Source: an uncultured Chlamydiaceae bacterium
Lineage (GTDB): Bacteria > Chlamydiota > Chlamydiia > Chlamydiales > Parachlamydiaceae
DNA: 19,602 nucleotides
NCBI GenBank assembly: GCA_945957185.1
Contig: CAMFKA010000009.1
Span: 1 to 19,602, forward strand
Direction of reading: 5' to 3'
Shown: in pieces, positions 13,879 to 19,602 of the stretch
Numbering within the stretch: the stretch's first letter is position 1
How the letters are laid out: each line of letters begins with the position of its first letter
Position numbers and translations under genes: made by a program
Notes under the pieces: model-generated
Database searches by the model: none
Seen by the model: only the letters and a program-made list of their open reading frames with translations
What the model was told of the DNA's origin: nothing

Positions 13879-13982
13879 ATTCACAGAGATACCAGGGCGA
13901 GACGCCCTGGCTACCCCGCATCTAGAGCACACTTCAAGGTAGCCGGGGCGTCTCGCCCTGGTATCTCTGTGAATTTACACAT
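13871..13982. repeat. 112-bp palindrome with 45-bp stem at the end of the biotin operon
   Basis: Positions 13871-13915 and 13938-13982 are inverted copies with one mismatch in 45 bp, around a 22-nt loop. Each arm also contains a smaller dyad (CCAGGGCG-AGA-CGCCCTGG in the left arm). The left arm begins within the last codons of the di-iron protein gene and includes its stop codon. It would fold into a very stable RNA hairpin, but no T-run follows, so it is more likely an inserted palindromic repeat that may also stop transcription or protect the mRNA end. Confidence 0.92.
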
Positions 13983-14007
13983 TCGCGGCGAGCATTCGGT
14001 TTTCTTC

Positions 14008-14036
14008 TGGACAATAACTCGCTATTGTTATATAAT
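14008..14036 (+). promoter_or_regulatory. Sigma70-type promoter of the sodium symporter gene
   Basis: TGGACA (14008-14013) and a perfect TATAAT (14031-14036) are separated by exactly 17 bp. Transcription would start near 14043, leaving a leader of about 170 nt before the symporter start at 14215. Confidence 0.78.
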
Positions 14037-14097
14037 GTTGGAAACGCAGGAAATTATGTATCTGTTCATTAACAAAAAGCATCACGCTCTAATCCAC

Positions 14098-14147
14098 TTG
14101 TCCATTCTCATGGACAACATGTCTTCTTCTATGTGCGTCTAGCACAT
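14098..14147 (+). other. Two stem-loops in the symporter mRNA leader
   Basis: TTGTCCAT (14098-14105) pairs with ATGGACAA (14110-14117) around TCTC. ATGTGC (14131-14136) pairs with GCACAT (14142-14147) around a 5-nt loop. Both lie between the predicted transcription start and the start codon. They may be a structured leader; I do not recognise a riboswitch class. Confidence 0.4.
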
Positions 14148-14214
14148 CATATTCCCCCCATTTTTATATTTTTTTGTCTCTAATTAACCTTAATTTTAAA
14201 AAAGGATTTTACTT

Positions 14215-15552
14215 ATGTTACGGGAATCATGGCGTAATCGCGCAGGTTTTGCCTTAGCGGCAATGGGATCAGCTGTTGGATTAGCTAGTATCGTACGCTT
14301 TCCTTATCTCGTGGCAGACCACGGGGGCGCAGCTTTTATCGTCGCTTATCTTATCAGTCTTTTTGTGATTGGCATTCCGATTTTAATTTCCGAGATCACA
14401 CTCGGACGTTCAACACAAAAAAACTGCTATGAATCAATTGCAGACAAAGGACAAAGTCCATTTTGGAAGGGAGCAGGTGCTTGGGTTTTGTTAACAGCAT
14501 TGCTGGTCAGCGCTTTCTATAGCGCTTTATCGGGATGGATTTGTGGCTATTTAGTCGAAGCTGTCTTTAATCAATTGCAGCCGCTGCACACGACTGAATT
14601 GGCGACAGCGCACTTTAATGGGCTTCTCAAAACCCCTCTTTGGGGATTGAGCTATCACTTTATTTTTCTAGGAGTGAGTGTTGTCTTAGTTTATGCAGGG
14701 CTACGCGAAGGGATTGAAAGAGGATGCAAAATTCTGATGCCCATTCTATTTTTAATGCTCCTCATTTTAGTCGCAAAAGGTCTAAGCTTGGACAACTCTT
14801 TCAGTGCATTACACTATCTGTTTAAGCCTGATTGGAACCTCATCACACCAAGTGTGATTTTAATGGCGTTAGGACAAGCCTTCTTTACTCTGAGTTTAGG
14901 GCAAGGAACGATGATCACATACGGAAGCTATCTGCCTAAAAACAGCCCCTTTGTAGGAAGTTGTATCGCCATCGCATTAGCTGTAGTTGTTGTCTCCATT
15001 TTATCGGCCATCGCGATATTTACGATTATTTTTTCCGCAAACATCACTCCAGAAGGCGGATTGGGATTAATGTTTCAAACGCTACCGGTCGTGTTTAGCA
15101 ACATGGTTGGAGGGCATGTTTTAGCTGTTAGCTTCTTTTTGCTCGTTAGCTTAGCAGCGCTCACATCGGAGATTTCTGTCCTTGAACCTAGCATAGCATA
15201 CTTGGTGGACAGGTATGGTTGGACCCGCAAAAATGCTGCTTTAGCAGCGGGGTCGATGGCATTTGTGGTGGGAATTCCCTGTGCGTTATCTACCAGCTTG
15301 CTTTCAGATTGGACCCTTTGGGGAAAGAACATACTAGAACTCTTTGATTTGTTTGCCACAACCCTGCTCGTGCCAATTGGAGGGCTTTTAGGAGTTGTGT
15401 TGGTCGCTTGGCGTTGGGGGTTTACACCGGCGTTTAGAGAGCTAACAAACGGCAATGCAGATAAGTATCCCTTAGGTTACGTGTATCTAAAAGTGTGTCT
15501 TAAATACTTGGCGCCGGCTTTGATTCTGATTATTTTCATCAGCAATTTGTGA
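14215..15552 (+). CDS. Neurotransmitter:sodium symporter family transporter
   Basis: This 445-residue inner membrane protein belongs to the NSS/SNF family of Na+-coupled amino acid (or related amine) importers of the LeuT fold. The first helix carries the signature GFALAAMGSAVGLASIVRFPYLVADHGGAAF (about 11-41), whose unwound middle binds Na+ and substrate. About eleven further hydrophobic segments' worth of sequence follows, ending at FISNL. Bacterial members usually have 11 or 12 helices and 440-510 residues. The start has AAAGGA about 8 nt upstream. The substrate cannot be read from sequence; intracellular bacteria often use these to take up host amino acids. It is separated from the biotin operon by a palindrome and its own promoter. 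Confidence 0.93.
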   Translation: MLRESWRNRAGFALAAMGSAVGLASIVRFPYLVADHGGAAFIVAYLISLFVIGIPILISEITLGRSTQKNCYESIADKGQSPFWKGAGAWVLLTALLVSAFYSALSGWICGYLVEAVFNQLQPLHTTELATAHFNGLLKTPLWGLSYHFIFLGVSVVLVYAGLREGIERGCKILMPILFLMLLILVAKGLSLDNSFSALHYLFKPDWNLITPSVILMALGQAFFTLSLGQGTMITYGSYLPKNSPFVGSCIAIALAVVVVSILSAIAIFTIIFSANITPEGGLGLMFQTLPVVFSNMVGGHVLAVSFFLLVSLAALTSEISVLEPSIAYLVDRYGWTRKNAALAAGSMAFVVGIPCALSTSLLSDWTLWGKNILELFDLFATTLLVPIGGLLGVVLVAWRWGFTPAFRELTNGNADKYPLGYVYLKVCLKYLAPALILIIFISNL

Positions 15553-15572
15553 AAGGGGCAAGCCCCTTTCAC
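15549..15572. terminator. Hairpin between convergent genes, possible bidirectional terminator
   Basis: GTGAAAGGGGC (15549-15559) and GCCCCTTTCAC (15562-15572) form a perfect 11-bp dyad across the symporter stop codon. It lies in the 25-bp gap between the convergent symporter and outer membrane protein genes. The following T-content is modest (TTCATTT), so its terminator strength is uncertain. Confidence 0.6.
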
Positions 15573-15577
15573 TTCAT

Positions 15578-16165
15578 TTAGAAGGAGTAGGTAACGCCGC
15601 AGCCTATTTTAGTGCCGCTCATGTCCACGTTGTGGCGATAGGTAAAATGCTCAGGATAGACCTTGCTAAAGCGAAACTGTTGATACATATACTCCCCAAA
15701 AAGCCTTACAAAGATCTTATTACTGACGTGGTATTGAACACCTAAAGTAACAACACCTCCAAAAGTATTTGCAGAAAAGTGTTGATGCACAGATTGAGAA
15801 TAATCGCGATTTTTATAAAGGCTCCACAAACCGCCTAAACCCACAAACCCGTCGAGTCGATCCGTAAATGGGAAGAAACGCTTGATTCCTAACGTAAAAG
15901 GGATGACTTCAATTGTTGTCGACTGACCACATTGCAGCGACCCCCCTTTTCCAGAAATGTACCCTACACCTCCCCAAATTTCCCAGTTGGGTAAAAATGT
16001 ATAGCTGCCTTCTACTTCGACAAACGGCATGACATCGTTAAAAATGCCCCTCAGTTTGTTCGAAAAGGGAACAAAAACACCCTCTTTTCCTGTCACAGCA
16101 AATGGATCTGCATATGCCGAGAGACTGACAAAAAGTGCAAGGCCGAGAATGATAGATGATTTCAT
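15578..16165 (-). CDS. Small outer membrane beta-barrel protein (OmpA/OmpW-like)
   Basis: This 195-residue protein has a clear signal peptide (MKSSIILGLALFVSLSAYA, cleavage after residue 19 at AYA/DPF). The mature part has alternating hydrophobic/polar beta strands separated by glycine-rich turns (WEIWGGVGYI, VEVEGSYTF, GVVTLGVQYHV, IFVRLFGEYMYQQF). It ends in GCGVTYSF with the C-terminal Phe expected of barrels inserted by BamA. The size suggests about 8 strands. The upstream propeller gene ends 13 nt before its start on the same strand, so they form an operon. The ribosome-binding site is weak (GAG). The exact family is not certain. Confidence 0.82.
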   Translation of the reverse strand: MKSSIILGLALFVSLSAYADPFAVTGKEGVFVPFSNKLRGIFNDVMPFVEVEGSYTFLPNWEIWGGVGYISGKGGSLQCGQSTTIEVIPFTLGIKRFFPFTDRLDGFVGLGGLWSLYKNRDYSQSVHQHFSANTFGGVVTLGVQYHVSNKIFVRLFGEYMYQQFRFSKVYPEHFTYRHNVDMSGTKIGCGVTYSF

Positions 16166-16178
16166 TATTTGCTCACGT

Positions 16179-18068
16179 TTAATGGGGATTAATCACTACA
16201 ACTAATGGACTTGATGTAAACCCGGAAACACTTACTGCTACGATATAGTAAGTATAAACTACATTTTTCTTCCTATTGGGATCTGTAAAAACCAATGGGC
16301 CGCTTCCCGGAACCGTTCCAATTAAATTCGATAGCGAATCGCGATAAATTTCATAGTACGCAATCGCTTCTCCCACTACCGGAGCATCCCAGGTAAGCAC
16401 ATTCACGTAATTTGTTTGCGATGGAAACCGGCATTTTTTCTGTTCGCCATCAACATTAGACGGTTGCGCCTGTTGAACCTCTACCAAGCTATTAAGAAGC
16501 GCTGTAGGACCCCCATAATTGCTCATAAATCCACTAGAAAAGACTTTCGTTGTGGAGGTCCCCGCGGAATTTGTGACAGTCAGAGTCACGTTGTAGTTCC
16601 CTGGAGTCGTATACACATGCTGGATAATTGGAGAAGCAGTAGTCACTACCGTGCTGTCACCAAAATCCCACTCATACGAAACGACAGTACCGATAGGAGA
16701 AATGGACGTCGAAGCATCAAAGGTTGCCGCTCCCCCCGCTATCAAATTACTCGCCATAAAGGAAGCGACAGGTGCCGGATCCGGAGAGATCACCAAGTCC
16801 CCAAAAGAGCTGGAAACTCCACCAAAAGGGGTTCCTATAGTATTTGTTTGGGTGTCAATGGGGATAACAAAATTATTTGTTTCGCTAATGACATAAACAG
16901 TTTTGCTATCAGGTGTCGCTGCTGCCCAAAAAGGATTCGAACTGGAATTTGAGACAGGTAGCCCTCGAACAGGCGGGGTGTTCGCTACTAGTAATGGCAA
17001 ACCCAAAGTCGTCGTCAAAGTTTCAGTAGCAACATCGATCACCGAAACTGTGTTTCCGGTGATATTCACAACGTAAAGCGTTGTTCCGTTAGGAAGTAGA
17101 GACGAACCGTAAGGCCCCGATCCCGAAGGTAAAGCGATGGAATTGGTGATTGTTTGAGAAGCTACATCCATTACCAATACTGTATCGGTGAAAAAGACAG
17201 GGATGAATGCATTTGATCCATCGGGGTTAATGGAGACCTTACCAGGGAATGGTCCGGCAAGAATCCCTGTCCCTACAGTATTTGTAGCTGTATCTATAGG
17301 AACTACCTCTCCGGAAGTAAATCCGCTCACAAATAAAGTGGCGCCATCGGGAGTGATCGATAAAGGCCCGATATTTGGTTGAACAAAAATGTCGGTGACC
17401 ACCGTATTCGTAGCAGTGTCTATAACAGTTACATAGCCGGAAAGGTTGTTCGAAATATACACTCTAGTTCCCAATGGATTCACAACAATATCGAATGCAC
17501 CATCCCCTACCGCTGTAGGGACTGTTGTAATCACTGTATTCGTCGCGGCGTCAATGACTGAAAAGCCGGGAAGACTCTGGTTGGCAGTATAGATGTATGC
17601 ACCATCGGGAGTAATGACGGAAGCTAGTGAAGTGTCTGCCATTGGAATCAGCACATCAAATGTATTGGTCGCTGTGCTAAAAAGGGCAATTTGATCATCA
17701 TCCGTTCCGGAAATGATTCCCTGCCATCCAATTGCAGTGTAAGTGTATAAATCAGAAGGCGATGTTGCGGATTGACTCCCCGCTGTTACGGTGACATCAA
17801 CAGCTCCCGGAGTCCCGGCCGGGACTGTCGCCGTGATTGTTGTGTCATTAATGACCGTGAATCCGCTTGCAGGGCGAAAACCGAAGTCCACGTCACTAGC
17901 TCCGGAGAAACCGAAACCGCTGATCGTTACAAGGCTACCTCCGGCTACTGCACCATTCGTTGGTGATACAGAAGTGACGACTGGAACTGCAAATAAATTT
18001 GGACAACCAAAAAACAAACAGACCAACAAAAACGATAAATAGAGAGTCCTGTATCTTTTTGCTGACAT
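16179..18068 (-). CDS. Secreted TIG/beta-propeller/PKD/FN3-like surface protein
   Basis: I chose the ATG at 18068 (629 aa) because GGAGG lies 9 nt upstream; the ATG at 18098 is earlier but lacks a site. An N-terminal signal sequence (about 1-27, ending LFA/VPVV) exports the protein; a Cys at 22 after FFG is only a poor lipobox. An IPT/TIG domain follows (about 29-113: SVSPTNGAVAGGSLVTISGFGF). Next is a YVTN-type beta-propeller of about seven blades (about 115-430) with recurring VIDxATNT and SITPDGxxLFV. Then comes a PKD domain (about 435-520: SYEWDFGDS, then HVYTTPGNYNVTLTVTN), and lastly an FN3-like domain (about 535-625). Such proteins bind partners at the cell surface. Co-transcription with the barrel at 15578-16165 suggests the two may form a surface complex. 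Confidence 0.88.
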   Translation of the reverse strand: MSAKRYRTLYLSFLLVCLFFGCPNLFAVPVVTSVSPTNGAVAGGSLVTISGFGFSGASDVDFGFRPASGFTVINDTTITATVPAGTPGAVDVTVTAGSQSATSPSDLYTYTAIGWQGIISGTDDDQIALFSTATNTFDVLIPMADTSLASVITPDGAYIYTANQSLPGFSVIDAATNTVITTVPTAVGDGAFDIVVNPLGTRVYISNNLSGYVTVIDTATNTVVTDIFVQPNIGPLSITPDGATLFVSGFTSGEVVPIDTATNTVGTGILAGPFPGKVSINPDGSNAFIPVFFTDTVLVMDVASQTITNSIALPSGSGPYGSSLLPNGTTLYVVNITGNTVSVIDVATETLTTTLGLPLLVANTPPVRGLPVSNSSSNPFWAAATPDSKTVYVISETNNFVIPIDTQTNTIGTPFGGVSSSFGDLVISPDPAPVASFMASNLIAGGAATFDASTSISPIGTVVSYEWDFGDSTVVTTASPIIQHVYTTPGNYNVTLTVTNSAGTSTTKVFSSGFMSNYGGPTALLNSLVEVQQAQPSNVDGEQKKCRFPSQTNYVNVLTWDAPVVGEAIAYYEIYRDSLSNLIGTVPGSGPLVFTDPNRKKNVVYTYYIVAVSVSGFTSSPLVVVINPH

Positions 18069-18096
18069 ATTTGAAGACCTCCGCATGGAAAATTGC

Positions 18097-18125
18097 AATA
18101 TGTCTCACAAATCTGTTGTTTACAA
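18097..18125 (-). promoter_or_regulatory. Possible promoter of the propeller/barrel operon
   Basis: On the minus strand TTGTAA (18120-18125) and CATATT (18097-18102) are 17 bp apart, 29 bp before the chosen start at 18068. Both boxes match only partly. It lies back to back with the porin promoter region in a 129-bp divergent gap. Confidence 0.4.
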
Positions 18126-18132
18126 TATTTTT

Positions 18133-18161
18133 TTGACAGAAAATGCCTTCTTTTTGAATAT
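18133..18161 (+). promoter_or_regulatory. Possible promoter of the Lpg1974-like porin gene
   Basis: A perfect -35 TTGACA (18133-18138) is followed after 17 bp by a weak -10 (GAATAT, 18156-18161). The distance to the GTG start at 18198 is suitable. The -10 mismatch keeps confidence low. Confidence 0.4.
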
Positions 18162-18197
18162 GGGTTTTTTATTAATCAACAATTCGTGAGGATTAAC

Positions 18198-19181
18198 GTG
18201 AATAAATTGTCAAAAATTTGTGTAGCATTCGTATTGAGTGTTGTATGCAGCAGCTTACAAGCTTCTGACTGCTGTGAATACTCAGGACCGGCGTTACGTT
18301 CAGATACCGGACTTTCAGGATTTTACATTGGAGCAACAGGCGTTTGGGCAGTACCAAACGAGACAGGATTAGGAACTTTTACCGACAGCTGGCAATATGC
18401 TAACACCGATGGAAGCACTACAGCTTTAAGCAAGCCTTCAAAAGCACATTACAAAGGTGCAGGCGGACTCAAACTTGGATACGACTTTCCTTGCTCAGGT
18501 AACAATGTGGAAGTTGAATATTTCCGCTTGTACAACTCCAAGCACAATGTCAACGATACTTCTGACAATCCAGTCAGCTTTGGAAGCGCGTTTTTCAACT
18601 TAGGAATTCCGCTTACACCAGGAGAAGCATTTGTCAGCGATGCTCATTTGAAGTACACCCTCAACCAAGTTGATGCTAAGTTCGCTCACCACTTTGTGAT
18701 CGAAAACGGTAACGTGCATATCACGCCTTTCATCGGTGCTCGTTACATTGACTTAAAACACGACCTCACATTCCTTATAGGTCATGTTCGCAGCAATTAT
18801 TATGGAGCAGGGCCTTTAGTTGGATTTGATGGAGAATACCGCTTCTGCAACGGCTTCGCTTTTGCCGGCCGTTTTGATGGTGCTGTCGTTATGGGTTCTG
18901 TAAAAGCAGACTCTTTCTTAAATCTTGGAGCCGCTTTAAAATACAAATCCCCAAGAACAGACCGCATTGTTTATTCGGTTGATGCACGTCTTGGCGTATC
19001 CTATAGCCACACTTTCTGCAACCAATCATGGTTGAAGTTGGAAGGTGGATACAAGGTAGCTAACTACCACGGTCCGTTTGATATCATCCAAGGCTTTACC
19101 GATATTCAACGTATTGGAACTTTGGGTACTACAAACTTTGGGTACTCTGGCCCTTACCTAGAATTGACTTACCATATGTAA
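18198..19181 (+). CDS. Legionella-MOMP/Lpg1974-like major outer membrane protein
   Basis: I chose the GTG at 18198 (327 aa) because GTGAGG lies 6 nt upstream and the product then opens with a proper signal peptide (MNKLSKICVAFVLSVVCSSLQA, cleavage near 22-23). The longer frame from 18093 would bury this signal. The mature protein is a predicted beta-barrel with aromatic- and glycine-rich strands (GFYIGATGVWAVP, GAGGLKLGYDF, VEYFRLYNS, VHITPFIGARYIDLKHDLTF, FAFAGRFDGAVV). This matches the Lpg1974-type pore-forming family that replaces classical chlamydial MOMP in several Parachlamydiales. CC at residues 25-26 could form disulphides in a cysteine-linked envelope. It ends in LTYHM and so lacks the usual terminal Phe. 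It is followed by a strong terminator. Confidence 0.88.
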   Translation: MNKLSKICVAFVLSVVCSSLQASDCCEYSGPALRSDTGLSGFYIGATGVWAVPNETGLGTFTDSWQYANTDGSTTALSKPSKAHYKGAGGLKLGYDFPCSGNNVEVEYFRLYNSKHNVNDTSDNPVSFGSAFFNLGIPLTPGEAFVSDAHLKYTLNQVDAKFAHHFVIENGNVHITPFIGARYIDLKHDLTFLIGHVRSNYYGAGPLVGFDGEYRFCNGFAFAGRFDGAVVMGSVKADSFLNLGAALKYKSPRTDRIVYSVDARLGVSYSHTFCNQSWLKLEGGYKVANYHGPFDIIQGFTDIQRIGTLGTTNFGYSGPYLELTYHM

Positions 19182-19199
19182 GATTCACTCTTTGCGACA

Positions 19200-19260
19200 A
19201 AGGCTGGGTCTGTATTAGGCACAAATAAAATTTGTGCCTAATACAGACCCAGCCTTTTTT
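19200..19260 (+). terminator. Rho-independent terminator of the porin gene, 27-bp perfect stem
   Basis: Positions 19200-19226 and 19230-19256 are perfectly complementary over 27 bp around an AAA loop, followed by a run of T on the plus strand. It begins 19 bp after the porin stop codon. The stem is unusually long for a terminator and may also act as an mRNA-stabilising structure for an abundant transcript. Confidence 0.93.
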
Positions 19261-19296
19261 TATTGACAGGGAGAAAAATCACAATGTGTTAATTTT

Positions 19297-19428
19297 CGCT
19301 GAGCCCCCAGGGCGACTAAAAATCGGATCAGTCGCCCTACGGGCTCTAATTTATTGTTGTCCAATACCTACGGTTCCTCGCAAGCTCGTCACCGTAGGCT
19401 ACATAAGAATCGCCCTGGGGGCTCAGCG
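19297..19428. repeat. 132-bp palindromic repeat (element B, half-copy of element A)
   Basis: The ends are a perfect 19-bp inverted repeat (19297-19315 and 19410-19428). Inside are two further dyads: AGGGCGACT/AGTCGCCCT (19309-19317 and 19330-19338) and CCTACGGT/ACCGTAGG (19367-19374 and 19391-19398). The stretch from about 19324 to 19409 matches the reverse complement of the left arm of the 6103-6311 element, including the TTTATTGTTGT spacer. It carries no open reading frame of note. Confidence 0.92.
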
Positions 19429-19432
19429 CCAA

Positions 19433-19555
19433 CCTGGGCTGTAATATTACGGCCTTCCAGGCCTTAGCACATTTTTAGATCTGCAAAAACTTTGCATCTT
19501 ACATCACCGCTAATCGGAAGCTAAGGCCCGGAGGGTCGACATGTTACAGCCCAGG
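19433..19555. repeat. 123-bp imperfect palindromic repeat next to element B
   Basis: CCTGGGCTGTAA (19433-19444) is repeated inverted as TTACAGCCCAGG (19544-19555). The next 24 bp of each arm also pair imperfectly, ending in GGCCTTAGC/GCTAAGGCC. The interior (about 19470-19520) is unpaired and AT-rich. Its sequence is unrelated to element B, from which it is separated by only 4 bp. It is probably a second family of intergenic repeat. Nothing is recognised in 19556-19602. Confidence 0.8.
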
Positions 19556-19602
19556 TGAGTGTGGCTACTTCTGGTTGAAAAGTGATTTTGAAGCCTCGCG
19601 AA

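Noticed and set aside
18093..18197. Upstream ATG start for the porin
   Set aside because: It would place about 35 cysteine- and phenylalanine-rich residues before a perfect signal peptide and overlap the promoter region; the GTG at 18198 has a good ribosome-binding site.

Overview
This window looks like a chromosomal segment of an environmental member of the Chlamydiae (order Parachlamydiales). The most telling genes are a Legionella-MOMP/Lpg1974-like outer membrane protein (18198-19181), a family multiplied in Waddlia, Simkania and the Criblamydiaceae; a candidate two-helix inclusion-membrane (Inc-like) protein (7391-8176); and a compact bioB-F-D-A operon. The placement is inferred from gene content and not from a marker gene. 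The genus is not resolved; a Waddlia-like organism is my best guess. I see no tRNA, rRNA, CRISPR array, transposase or phage gene.

Layout. 1-1914: an unrecognised gene on the minus strand and, divergent to it, a zinc-dependent alcohol dehydrogenase. 1940-4355: a minus-strand regulatory module of a BlaI/MecI repressor, a BlaR1-like M56 membrane protease overlapping it by ATGA, and a cupin-like protein. Near-identical ACTACAnnTGTAGT operators sit inside the blaI promoter and in front of the cupin gene. 4469-6028: a protein ending in seven 16-residue repeats, convergent with a SAM methyltransferase. 6103-6311: a 209-bp giant palindromic repeat. 6307-6834: a HicB-type antitoxin whose hicA partner survives only as a frameshifted tail, with a 26-bp perfect palindrome over its presumed promoter. 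6993-8982: an ASCH-domain protein, the Inc-like protein, and a winged-helix protein fused to a DUF6314-like domain.

9283-13878: the biotin operon bioB-bioF-bioD-bioA, with genes overlapping or 1 nt apart. It is followed, through a further ATGA overlap, by a small ferritin-like di-iron protein carrying two ExxH motifs. No known gene for making the pimeloyl precursor (bioC, bioH, bioG, bioJ, bioK, bioV, bioW, bioI, bioZ) is in the window. The di-iron protein is therefore a candidate for an unrecognised step in, or feeding into, biotin synthesis; this is the most interesting hypothesis here. A 112-bp long-stem palindrome begins inside the last codons of that gene.

14008-19602: a neurotransmitter:sodium symporter behind a clear sigma70-type promoter and a long leader; a minus-strand pair encoding a secreted TIG/beta-propeller/PKD protein and a small outer membrane barrel; the divergent Lpg1974-like porin with a 27-bp-stem terminator; and two more palindromic intergenic repeats. 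One of these is a half-copy of the 209-bp element at 6103-6311. Palindromic repeats are unusually dense, and at least two have supplied or captured the stop codon of a neighbouring gene.
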